DNA from: Gemmatimonadaceae bacterium
Lineage (GTDB): Bacteria; Gemmatimonadota; Gemmatimonadetes; Gemmatimonadales; Gemmatimonadaceae
Direction of reading: 5' to 3'
DNA length: 64,000 bases
Assembly (NCBI GenBank): GCA_016742275.1
Contig: JACVCD010000010.1
Span: 124,001 to 188,000, forward strand
Shown: piece after piece, positions 16,844 to 24,993 of the stretch
Layout of the letters: the number at the start of each line of letters is the position of its first letter
Numbering within the stretch: position 1 is the first letter of the stretch
Made by a program: the position numbers and the translations under genes
Notes under the pieces: model-generated
Told to the model about the DNA's origin: nothing
The model's input: the letters and a program-made list of their open reading frames with translations, nothing else
The model's database searches: none

Positions 16844-17910
16844 GGCGCGTCATCCAGCGATGGAACGAACAGACGTGCCTCGACCCGATCGTCTCCAGTC
16901 TGTTCCACGCTGAACGTTGCCGCAGGTCCGAACAACAGTGCCAACCGCTCTTCCAACCGATCAAGACCTGTCCCGTCACTCCGCGCAAACGTTCGACCGA
17001 TATCGTGTCCACTGTCCACCACGACAATGCGAATGCCATCACCTGCGACAACGGACTCCAGGAGCAGTTGAGTAGGGCCCATGCGCTGTGCTGCGCCATG
17101 ACGCACGGCATTTTCTACCAGCGTTTGGACGGCGAAGGACGGGACCAACATGTCATCGGCTTCGGTACTCCACCGCGACTCGACGACCAGTCGTTCCTCG
17201 AAACGCAGTTGCTCGAGCGCGAGATACCGCTCCACGAACGCGCGTTCCTCACGTAGGGAGATCAAGTCCCGCGTCTCCGAGATGGCCGAGCGCAGCAAAC
17301 CCGCAAGCTCTTCTGCAGCACGCGCCGCCGTGGCGGGATCCACGGGGATCATATGTACCATGGTGTGCAGCGCATTGAAGAGAAAGTGCGGCTGCAATTG
17401 ACCGCGTAGCGCATCGAGTTGCGTACGTGCGGCAGCCGCCTCAGCTCGCGCGGCCCGACGTCCCTCTTCAACGGTATAGCTGAAACTCGCGATCATCACG
17501 TACAACCACACGCCGAGCACCACCACACCGAGCATTCGCCATGAAAGCGCGAACATCGGTTGCCCGCGTACCAGCAGCTCCTGTGCCAGCATCAGCACGG
17601 TCAGAGCGACGCCGTATGCGAGCGCTCCGCTGACATGCAGTACGACGAAGCGCCATGTGATACGAGGAGGCCACGGCCGTCGGGCGACCAACGTCTGCAC
17701 ACCCAGTCCCATGAGTGCCGCAGGCACCACAAATCGCAACGCAACAACTGCGGCGATCCCAGCGGGAAGCCCATGCACCGCCGCGAGAAGCCCGGCGCAC
17801 AGGATCCACATGGGCACCCAGGCCACCAGCAGACTTGCCCGGATCGGCCCCAGGCGCAATCGCCGGAGCGGCGCTTCAGCGGACAACGGAGCGGTCGAAC
17901 GAGTGTTCAT
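16840..17910 (-). CDS. LytS/YehU-type sensor histidine kinase
   Basis: From the Met at 17910 the protein has four membrane segments in its first 150 residues, a short coiled coil (AEAAAARTQLDALRGQL), the phospho-acceptor His in LQPHFLFNALHTM, and a HATPase domain with VQTLVENAVRHG and the G-box GTGLDRLEERL. This is the His_kinase (PF06580) family that pairs with LytTR regulators. No extracellular sensor domain is present, so the signal is probably sensed in the membrane. It overlaps the upstream secreted-protein gene by ATGA and the response regulator by ATGA, giving a tight three-gene operon. Confidence 0.92.
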   Translation of the reverse strand: MNTRSTAPLSAEAPLRRLRLGPIRASLLVAWVPMWILCAGLLAAVHGLPAGIAAVVALRFVVPAALMGLGVQTLVARRPWPPRITWRFVVLHVSGALAYGVALTVLMLAQELLVRGQPMFALSWRMLGVVVLGVWLYVMIASFSYTVEEGRRAARAEAAAARTQLDALRGQLQPHFLFNALHTMVHMIPVDPATAARAAEELAGLLRSAISETRDLISLREERAFVERYLALEQLRFEERLVVESRWSTEADDMLVPSFAVQTLVENAVRHGAAQRMGPTQLLLESVVAGDGIRIVVVDSGHDIGRTFARSDGTGLDRLEERLALLFGPAATFSVEQTGDDRVEARLFVPSLDDAP

Positions 17911-18530
17911 CGCGGAACGGTCGGGGTTCCTCGTGCGGGGATACGTTCTGCCGTGACCACAAGCACGGGCTCCTCCCAAGTGCGTCCCCCGTCGTTGGAG
18001 ACTTCACGCAGGTAGCGAAAGTGGTTCGGTGTGCGTTCGACAAACCTACTGCGCGCGACACGATTCGCAGCCGGAATGATGATCTCCCCTTTCGCGACCA
18101 TCGGGCGCATTGCGGCCGAGGCCGCACCCGAACGATCGATCTCGCGCACATTCCAGACGCGTGCGCTACTGTCAAACACGCGCTGAAAGCGCAGCACAAG
18201 GTGCGTGGCGCCATCGGACTTGGCCAGACGCAATTCATCGGAGACGCCATTCTCGTTGCGATTCCCGCGCCAGTGCCCGGTAAAACGCGGCACTCCGTGC
18301 ACCAGTGCAGCGAGCTTCGATATGCGAGGGGAGGCCTCCACGCGCCACTCTCCGTTCAGAAAATCGAACAACGTATCGGAAGGCGTCGTGGCGTTCGGCA
18401 ATTTTGATGTCGCCGCGGCTGCGCGCCCATCACGCGATTGCGCGTAGGCCGTGTTGCACGAGTGTTGCAACACAAGAGCGGCCACGAGACAGGCCGCGAC
18501 AAAGGGAAGAACTCGTAGACGCAGGAGCAT
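17907..18530 (-). CDS. Secreted DUF1579-like protein heading the two-component operon
   Basis: The signal peptide (LPFVAACLVAALVLQHSCNTAYAQ) is clear. The mature part starts FDFLNGEWRVEASPR and continues with beta-rich repeats (FTGHWRGNRNENGVSDELRL, GATHLVLRFQRVFDSSARVW), similar to the lipocalin-like DUF1579 proteins that begin with a phrase like LxGxW. Periplasmic location is expected. Its stop overlaps the histidine-kinase start by ATGA. A co-translated periplasmic protein could be an accessory sensor or an output of the LytTR system; that is inference. Confidence 0.6.
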   Translation of the reverse strand: MLLRLRVLPFVAACLVAALVLQHSCNTAYAQSRDGRAAAATSKLPNATTPSDTLFDFLNGEWRVEASPRISKLAALVHGVPRFTGHWRGNRNENGVSDELRLAKSDGATHLVLRFQRVFDSSARVWNVREIDRSGAASAAMRPMVAKGEIIIPAANRVARSRFVERTPNHFRYLREVSNDGGRTWEEPVLVVTAERIPARGTPTVPR

Positions 18531-18750
18531 GACCGGAGCGATGAGGAGTGGGGATGCACGGCAACTGTCACCTCGACTCTATCTGATCGCAGGCTCGAAA
18601 ATGCGGTGATGTATTGCTCCAGTCGCCAAACGGTCGAATGACATCGACGAACGGCATGTCTCGGTGTAGCCCGGCTAGGTCGCCGTCCGTAGCGTGCCAT
18701 ACAGGCGCGAACGCCGCACTCATCCAACACGTCACGCACACCATTGGCAT

Positions 18751-19476
18751 ATGTCCGTTCAGTCAACATCCGTAGAAGAACCCGTCGTGCAACTGCATGA
18801 GGTCACCAAGCAATTCACGTCACTCGCCGGGGTCTTCACGGCGCTGGATGCCGTCACGCTGGAGGTGAAGCGTGGCGAGTTGCTTGCATTGGTGGGGCAT
18901 TCGGGAAGCGGCAAGTCCACTTTGTTGCACCTTGTCTCGGGAATCGAGCGTATCACCTCAGGGCGTCTCCTCGTAGCGGGTGCCGCTGTACCCGAACTCG
19001 ACGAAGCGCAGATGGCGCGTTGGCGTGGTCGTCATGTGGGTATCGTGTTCCAGTCGTTCCAGCTCATTCCCACGCTGACCGCGGTCGAGAACGTTACCAT
19101 GGCCATGGATTTTGTTGGCCGCTGGCCACGAGCAGAACGGGAAGAGCGGGCACATGCGCTGCTCACACGACTCGGCGTAAACACACAAGCGGAGAAACTG
19201 CCCGCCACGTTGTCAGGTGGACAACAGCAGCGCGTGGCCATTGCTCGAGCGCTGGCGAACACACCTGACCTGATCGTGGCCGACGAACCCACGGGCAATC
19301 TGGACAGTCGAACGGCACAGGAGATCTACAAGGTGTTCGCCGAACTCGTGGCTGATGGGCACACAGTGATCATGGCCACCCACGATCCGGCCGCGCAGGA
19401 GTACGCCACACGCACTGAACACATCATGGACGGTCGCTTGCTGGCCACGGTCGACATGGATGCGGCTCATGCGTGA
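18751..19476 (+). CDS. ABC exporter ATP-binding protein (LolD/MacB type)
   Basis: I chose the Met at 18751, preceded by a His-rich non-coding-like stretch. All ABC motifs are present: Walker [13 protein letters not shown]-loop FQSFQLIP, signature [15 protein letters not shown], Walker [14 protein letters not shown] and the switch His in MATHDP. The TGNLDS form is typical for ATPases that drive FtsX-fold permeases (LolCDE, MacB). The 3' end overlaps the start of the permease gene, so the two proteins form one transporter. The 220-bp gap upstream (18531-18750) is a divergent promoter region in which I see no clear motif. Confidence 0.92.
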   Translation: MSVQSTSVEEPVVQLHEVTKQFTSLAGVFTALDAVTLEVKRGELLALVGHSGSGKSTLLHLVSGIERITSGRLLVAGAAVPELDEAQMARWRGRHVGIVFQSFQLIPTLTAVENVTMAMDFVGRWPRAEREERAHALLTRLGVNTQAEKLPATLSGGQQQRVAIARALANTPDLIVADEPTGNLDSRTAQEIYKVFAELVADGHTVIMATHDPAAQEYATRTEHIMDGRLLATVDMDAAHA

Positions 19477-21832
19477 TACACGATGGCGCAAGGTTTTTCG
19501 CGATCTGCGGTTGCACCGCGGCCGATCGATCACGACCGTAGTGGCGATGAGCGTGGGTCTGCTTGGCGCGAGCCTCGTGCTCAACAGCTGGTCATTGGTG
19601 ACTGCGGCAACCCACGGTGGGTACGATGCCACCAATCCACCGGCAGCCACGCTACGCCTCGGCGCTACTTCCCCAGAGCAATTGGCATCCGTGCTTCCCG
19701 AGGTTGAGAGGGTGAGCGGCGTCGCCGCGGTGCATGTACGTCGCACCGCCGTGACACGCGTGACAGTCCGCGGTGTGCCGCGCACCGCCATGCTTTTCAG
19801 TTCCGACGGACTCGATGCACAGACCATTGGTCGCGTGGAGTATGAGAGCGGTCAATGGCCACTGCTCGCATCAACGGTGGCAATTGACTACTCGTCGTTG
19901 GAGTTTGCGAAGGTTGGCCTTGGTGATTCCATCGTTTTCGAACGCCAGGGCCAGCGTACGGCGCTGCCGATTGCCACGGTAGTCCGTGATGCCGGACTCC
20001 CTCCCGGTTGGATGGATCATCTGGTGTACCTCTTCGTGTCCGACTCCGTGTTGAATGGCATCGTGCCACAGCCGACGACGGAGTTGCGTTTCACCACGGA
20101 GCCGCATCCCACACGTGACGGTACACGCGCGGTGAGCCGAGCCGTTGTTGAACAGCTGGCATTGCGTGGTGTGACCGTCGCTCACACGGAGATCCCCGAG
20201 CCAGGGGAACACGCACATGCAGGACAGATCGAATCGTTCCTGATGATTCAGGGTGCGTTTGGTGTGGTGGCACTGTTGTTCAGCGCGGTGCTGATCGTGA
20301 ATCTGGTGTCAGCCATGCTGCTCTCTCAGCGACCACTCATCGGCGTGATGAAGGCCATGGGCGCCACGCCGGGACAGCTGATGGGGATGTATCTCGCCCT
20401 CGCCGCCGTGCTTGGTGTGGCCAGTGCAGTACTCGCCCTGCCACTTGCTGCAGTAGGTGGCCGCCTGTACGCAGGTTTTGTGGCCACGCTACTCAACTTC
20501 AGCATTGAGGGCTTTTCAGTTCCGTGGTACGTCTACGCGGCGCAGATCGCAACGGCGGTTCTCTTGCCCGTGCTCGCAGCGGCCATGCCGGTGCGCCGCG
20601 CCAGCGGTATGACCGTGGCGGAGGCCCTCCGACCGCCGGTTGTTCTTGATGTCATGCCACAGTTCGTTGGACTACCGGCCCGTGTGCGTTCCTATCCTGC
20701 GGTACCCTTCGCTCTACGCAACCTCTGGCGTCATCAGCGACGCGTGGTGCTCACTGTCCTCACCCTGGCCTCGGGTGGCGCCGTGTTTCTCGGGGCGCTG
20801 CAACTGCGGCGCTCCATCCAGCAGTCCGTTGCTGTTCTTTACGAAAGCACGTTGCGCTACAACGCGATGGTGAGAACAGAACAGTCCGCGGACATGGAGA
20901 GACTCGACAACATTGTGCGCGCAGTCCCAGGTGTGATGTGGGCCGAAGCCTGGCCGACTGTGCGCGCGGCCATCGTGGCAGACGGGCGGCTCGAAAACCG
21001 ATTTACGATCTCCGCGCCTCTGCCAGAGACACCACTGCTGCACATGGCCCCAACAACTGGACGATGGTTGCGAGATACGGATAGCAGTGCGCTCGTGGTG
21101 AGCCGCGAGTTGGCGGCTGCGGAGCCGGCGTTGGCCGACGGGTCACAGGTATCGCTGGTTATCAACGGAGAGACCCGGCGCTGGCAGGTAGTTGGTGTGT
21201 TGTCCATTCCCGGGCGCGTGGCGTACGCGAACCAACGTTTTGTTTCGGGACCGCTCGGCGTAACAGCTGCGAGTATGGTGGCCATGCAACTCGCGAACAC
21301 CGACTCGACCGCGTATGAAGCGACAATGCAACGAGTCCAAGCAGCACTTGAGGGTGCTGGTGTAGCCGTAAGTGGCGGACATCGCATGAGCGATGCGCGC
21401 GCGTCGGCCGAGGATCATCTGGTGATGGTAGTGGACTTCCTCATTGCGGTAGCACAGCTCACGGTCATCGTGGCCGCGCTCGGCCTCGCATCCACCATGG
21501 GGTTGGCCGTACTGGAGCGCACACGCGAGATCGGCGTGCTACGTGCTGTGGGTGCCACGCCGCGCGCAATCATGGCAGTAGTCCAGGCCGAAGGGCTTCT
21601 CATTGCCGTCGTGAGTGCGGTAGTGGCGATACCGCTGTCCATTCCCATGAGTGTGGTGCTCGGCGCCGCATTTGGACGTGTGATGTTCCCCGTGCCGGTC
21701 GAACTCAGACCAGTAGGCGCATCAGTTGCACTGTGGTTTGCAGTGGCGATCGTCGTGTCAGTCCTGGCCTGCGCGGGACCAGCGCGTCGTGCGACGAGAA
21801 TCTCTGCGCGCGAGGCGTTGGGGCACGACTAG
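19460..21832 (+). CDS. FtsX-fold ABC permease
   Basis: The 790-residue protein has two FtsX modules. The first begins with a membrane helix (SITTVVAMSVGLLGASLVL), has a periplasmic domain, then three helices from LMIQGAFGVVALLFSAVLIVNLV. The second begins around VLTVLTLASGGAVFLGAL and ends with three helices closing at VSVLACAGP and the ARRATRISAREAL tail common to FtsX permeases. This is the fused two-module architecture used for lipoprotein, lipid or macrolide-type export. Substrate unknown. A second ATG nine bases later is an equally possible start. Confidence 0.88.
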   Translation: MRLMRDTRWRKVFRDLRLHRGRSITTVVAMSVGLLGASLVLNSWSLVTAATHGGYDATNPPAATLRLGATSPEQLASVLPEVERVSGVAAVHVRRTAVTRVTVRGVPRTAMLFSSDGLDAQTIGRVEYESGQWPLLASTVAIDYSSLEFAKVGLGDSIVFERQGQRTALPIATVVRDAGLPPGWMDHLVYLFVSDSVLNGIVPQPTTELRFTTEPHPTRDGTRAVSRAVVEQLALRGVTVAHTEIPEPGEHAHAGQIESFLMIQGAFGVVALLFSAVLIVNLVSAMLLSQRPLIGVMKAMGATPGQLMGMYLALAAVLGVASAVLALPLAAVGGRLYAGFVATLLNFSIEGFSVPWYVYAAQIATAVLLPVLAAAMPVRRASGMTVAEALRPPVVLDVMPQFVGLPARVRSYPAVPFALRNLWRHQRRVVLTVLTLASGGAVFLGALQLRRSIQQSVAVLYESTLRYNAMVRTEQSADMERLDNIVRAVPGVMWAEAWPTVRAAIVADGRLENRFTISAPLPETPLLHMAPTTGRWLRDTDSSALVVSRELAAAEPALADGSQVSLVINGETRRWQVVGVLSIPGRVAYANQRFVSGPLGVTAASMVAMQLANTDSTAYEATMQRVQAALEGAGVAVSGGHRMSDARASAEDHLVMVVDFLIAVAQLTVIVAALGLASTMGLAVLERTREIGVLRAVGATPRAIMAVVQAEGLLIAVVSAVVAIPLSIPMSVVLGAAFGRVMFPVPVELRPVGASVALWFAVAIVVSVLACAGPARRATRISAREALGHD

Positions 21833-21856
21833 TGGTTGGTTCTCCAAACGATCTGC

Positions 21857-22327
21857 CTACAATGCCTTGACGTAGATGGATACGTTCTCGCCGCTGTATC
21901 GCACCTGCTCCATGAACTCCCAGCCGGATCGTTCGAGCAGACGATTCGCGGTCGCGGTTCCGCAGTAGATGTGAGCGTACCCGAGGGTTCTCGCGACCTC
22001 TTCTATCGCACAAAGCAATTCTCCACCGATGCCTTGGCCGCGATACAGCGGACTGACCATGCCCGCAGCTGCCCATGGGCTGAGATGTGCATGGGTGGTA
22101 ATCGATCCCATCTTCAACGCCGCGATGCCACAAGGCTCATCCCCAAGGAACGCCACCACGCCAACAGGCAGCTCGGTGCCGTTGGCATAGGCTAAGAGAT
22201 CCTGCTCGGCGTTCCCTGGACCGTTTGGACCGTAGTGGGGCTCCCACTCGGTCTCAAACCACTCCCTAATAGTGGGAATCACTTCAGGATGGTCAGCGAG
22301 ACGTGCGATGCGAAGGCGTCCATTCAT
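21857..22327 (-). CDS. GNAT-family N-acetyltransferase
   Basis: The 156-residue protein has the GNAT core: a beta-strand pair around PVGVVAFLGDEPCGIAALK and the acetyl-CoA pyrophosphate loop VSPLYRGQGIGGELL (RxxGxG). The C-terminal part YAHIYCGTATANRLLERSGWEF is the usual final helix/strand. Substrate cannot be told. It ends convergent to the ABC permease (24-bp gap) and is followed upstream by the TetR gene on the same strand. Confidence 0.85.
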   Translation of the reverse strand: MNGRLRIARLADHPEVIPTIREWFETEWEPHYGPNGPGNAEQDLLAYANGTELPVGVVAFLGDEPCGIAALKMGSITTHAHLSPWAAAGMVSPLYRGQGIGGELLCAIEEVARTLGYAHIYCGTATANRLLERSGWEFMEQVRYSGENVSIYVKAL

Positions 22328-22358
22328 GGAGCAAAGGAGACGGATTCATGCAAGAGGT

Positions 22359-23012
22359 TCACCCCCGCGCATTCCGCAACCGCTCCAACCCATCGAGCAG
22401 CAGTTCCAGCCCAAACGCAAAATCGAGCGTCCCGTCGTGCGAACCGTCGATGACATGCGTGGTGAGTTCATGCATGTAGGGGTACACATTGACGGGCAAC
22501 ATGGGCAGGTAGGCCGCCGCCGCTGACGCGTATTCGTCAGGGTTCACGGGAAAGTTCTGCTGTTGCAGCGCGAAGCCGTAGGTGTAGTTGTCGATGGCAT
22601 TCCACGCGCGATCCACCTCGAACCAGGTGAACCCCGCCTCGCGCAGCGTGCCGAGCGTTGCGTCGATGTAGCTGAGCATGTTGGGGCCGACGCTGATGCG
22701 TGACACGACAAGCATTGGCGCCCACGGATGTGCCGTCATCACCGACAACGCCGATGTCGCCCGCGCACGCATGGCGGCCTTCCAGTCGCCTCCCGGCGTG
22801 GGCCTCGTGATTTCTCCAATCACCACATCGACCATGCCGTCCAGCAATTCGTCCTTGTTCGCGACGTGATTGTAGAGCGACATCGCTTCGACTTTGAGTG
22901 CCGTGGCGAGTTTGCGCATGGAGAGCGCCTCGAGACCGTTCCGGTCTGCGAGCTTGATGGCAGCCCGCAGTATGCGGTCGCGAGTCAGTGGCGCGCGTCG
23001 GGCGGAGGGCAT
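22359..23012 (-). CDS. TetR-family repressor
   Basis: The Met at 23012 precedes the domain start PLTRDRILRAAIKLADRNG, and the DNA-binding helix-turn-helix is SMRKLATALKVEAMSLYNHVANKDELL. The C-terminal region (about residues 80-217) looks like the TetR_C_1 ligand-binding type. It faces the outer-membrane protein gene at 23136. The shared gap contains a 32-bp palindrome (23076-23107) that overlaps a good promoter, so autoregulation and control of the divergent gene are likely. Confidence 0.88.
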   Translation of the reverse strand: MPSARRAPLTRDRILRAAIKLADRNGLEALSMRKLATALKVEAMSLYNHVANKDELLDGMVDVVIGEITRPTPGGDWKAAMRARATSALSVMTAHPWAPMLVVSRISVGPNMLSYIDATLGTLREAGFTWFEVDRAWNAIDNYTYGFALQQQNFPVNPDEYASAAAAYLPMLPVNVYPYMHELTTHVIDGSHDGTLDFAFGLELLLDGLERLRNARG

Positions 23013-23061
23013 GAAAGGGACACTAGAGCTGTGAACGGTGGAGAGCAAGCAACGAACGTGC

Positions 23062-23107
23062 TTGACTGGCCGAACCTTACAGTGTACGGTCCAACATACA
23101 CCGTAAG
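23062..23107 (+). promoter_or_regulatory. Promoter with TetR operator palindrome
   Basis: TTGACT at 23062-23067 and TACGGT at 23085-23090, 17 bp apart, form a plausible promoter for the gene at 23136. The palindrome CTTACAGTGTA (23076-23086), a 10-bp spacer and TACACCGTAAG (23097-23107), with one mismatch between arms, covers its -10 region. This is where a repressor encoded divergently would bind. Confidence 0.65.
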
Positions 23108-23135
23108 TACGCGGTTTTCATTTCGTCCCTTTCCC

Positions 23136-23879
23136 ATGCGCTATTTCCACGCCGCCCTCGCCGGGCTGCTTTTGGTCTCGCCCCCCGCATCCGGGCAACA
23201 GGCACCAGTCGCCCCAGACACCAACGCGATGAGCATTCCTCGCTGGCATGTCGGCCTCGCCGCCGGCGCTGGTCAACCTGTCGGTGATTTCAAACGCCAC
23301 GTGAAGAACGCCGCGGGAGCAATGGGCCATGTGCTGCTTCGGCTCGACAAATACGGTCTGGCCTCACTACGACTGCAGGGTGGGTGGCTCAACTACGGTC
23401 ACGAAGGCCAGCGCACCTGCCTCGGTACGGCGCCGCACTGCCGTGTGGCCCTCAACATGACCACAGCCAACGGCATCCTGTCTTTGGCTCTTGGGCCACA
23501 GGTCGCGATGCCACTTGGACGAGTGCGGGCGTACGGCTACGGCCTCCTCGGCATGAGCCGTTTCGCGACCGTCAGCGGAATCGACGGTGGCCTTGTTCCG
23601 GATATCGTGGCGGCCGACGAAAACTTCGGTGATGGCGGCATGATATGGAGCGGCGGTGTTGGTCTGCAGGTGCCCGTGCGCCGCAGCACCAGCATTGACC
23701 TCGGTGTTGGCTATGAGAGCCACGGAAAGCGGGACTATCTCATCAAGGGCGGATTGACGGATCTACCGGATGGATCGCTCGGCTTCGACATCAAGCGCTC
23801 GAAAGCCGACCTGTTCACGTTCCGGATCGGTCTTACTACGACGATAGGCTGGGGACGTCGGGCTTCGCCGGCACCATGA
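23136..23879 (+). CDS. Outer-membrane beta-barrel protein
   Basis: The Met at 23136 gives a signal peptide (YFHAALAGLLLVSPPASGQQ). The remaining 225 residues alternate polar and aromatic residues in strand-like stretches: WHVGLAAGAGQPVGDF, LRLQGGWLNYGH, RVRAYGYGLLGMSRF, SIDLGVGYESHG and LFTFRIGLTTTIGW. This resembles small OmpW/OmpA-like barrels of about 8-10 strands. The longer frame open from 22728 runs antisense to the TetR gene and is not coding. It overlaps the next gene by 4 bp and probably shares its TetR-controlled promoter. Confidence 0.75.
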   Translation: MRYFHAALAGLLLVSPPASGQQAPVAPDTNAMSIPRWHVGLAAGAGQPVGDFKRHVKNAAGAMGHVLLRLDKYGLASLRLQGGWLNYGHEGQRTCLGTAPHCRVALNMTTANGILSLALGPQVAMPLGRVRAYGYGLLGMSRFATVSGIDGGLVPDIVAADENFGDGGMIWSGGVGLQVPVRRSTSIDLGVGYESHGKRDYLIKGGLTDLPDGSLGFDIKRSKADLFTFRIGLTTTIGWGRRASPAP

Positions 23880-24859
23880 CCGTCCATATGAAAGCAGCAG
23901 TGTGCCGGCAGTATGGACCGCCGCACGTAGTCACAATCGAGGATTGGCCAATACCTGTCCCGGGTCCGCATGATGTGCTGATTCGTGTGCGCGCATTCAC
24001 GGTATCGTCGGCCGACTGGAGAATTCGCAGCCTCTCGATACCCTACGGTTTCGGTATGGCCTCGCGACTGGCGTTCGGTATCACCGCACCGCGTCAACCG
24101 ATTCTTGGCAGTGAACTGGCTGGTGACATCGTCGCGACCGGTTCCGCCGTTCGCAACTTTGCTGTAGGCGACGCGGTCGTGGCATTCTCGGGCGCAAAGT
24201 TGGGTGCCCACGCCGAGTACCGCTGCATGCCTGCCGATGCCGTGATTGTGCACAAGCCGCCTGCTCTCTCATACGAGACCGCTGCGGCTCTCGCATTCGG
24301 AGGCACAACGGCGCTCGATTTCTTTCGGCGCGGAAGACTGCACGCGGGCGACCGCGTACTGATCAACGGCGCGTCGGGTACGGTTGGATCGGCGATGGTG
24401 CAACTCGCCGCCCAGACCGGTGCGGAAGTCACCGCAGTGTGTAGTGGCGCGAACGCCGAGGCAATGCAGCAACTAGGCGCCGCTCATACGATTGACTACA
24501 CGCGCGTCGACTTCGCAGAACAGAGCACGCGCTATGACCTGATCGCAGACACCGTGGGCAACGCGCCGTACTCGCGCGTACGTCATGTGCTCACGCCCAA
24601 CGGGCGTCTGCTGCTGATACTGGCCACGCTGCCGCAGATGCTCGGCGCAATGTGGGTCAACACCACATCGCGGCATCGCATTATCGCCGGCCCCGCATCA
24701 GAGCGTGTGGACGACTTGCGCACACTGGTCGACATGGCAGTGGACGGACGCTTCACACCGCTCATTGATTAGACTTTCGCGCTTCACAATATCGTCACAG
24801 CGCATGAGCAGGTTGAGACCGGGCGAAAGCGCGGAAGTGTTGTGGTCACTGTCCACTGA
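23876..24859 (+). pseudogene. Zinc-free MDR-type NAD(P)H oxidoreductase with an in-frame amber codon
   Basis: The protein matches the quinone-oxidoreductase branch of the MDR superfamily: MKAAVCRQYGPP at the start, GSELAGDIVATGSAV, and the cofactor motif VLINGASGTVGSAMVQLAA. It stops at a TAG (24770-24772) after PLID. The same frame then continues TFALHNIVTAHEQVETGRKRGSVV and ends at TGA 24857-24859. That continuation is exactly the family's normal C-terminus (IDRxFxLxxIVxAHxxVxTGRKRGxVVV). So a single nonsense change removes about 29 residues. The gene may be inactive, read through, or carry a sequencing error. Co-transcribed with the barrel gene (ATGA overlap). Confidence 0.8.
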
Positions 24860-24957
24860 CCACTGAGCGTCCCGTTCGGTCCACGACCGACCGTACCGTC
24901 CAAGCATCTGGACCCACGCGGCTTGCCCGGCTCCTCCGCGCCACGGCAAGCTCAGCA

Positions 24958-24968
24958 TACACTGTAAG
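24958..24968 (+). promoter_or_regulatory. Half-site matching the TetR palindrome
   Basis: TACACTGTAAG is the exact reverse complement of the left arm of the palindrome at 23076-23086. It lies 26 bp upstream of the TonB receptor start. No second arm is found at the same spacing. It may be a weak site of the same TetR regulator. Confidence 0.35.
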
Positions 24969-24993
24969 CAACAGTCTCTCATTCCATCAACTC

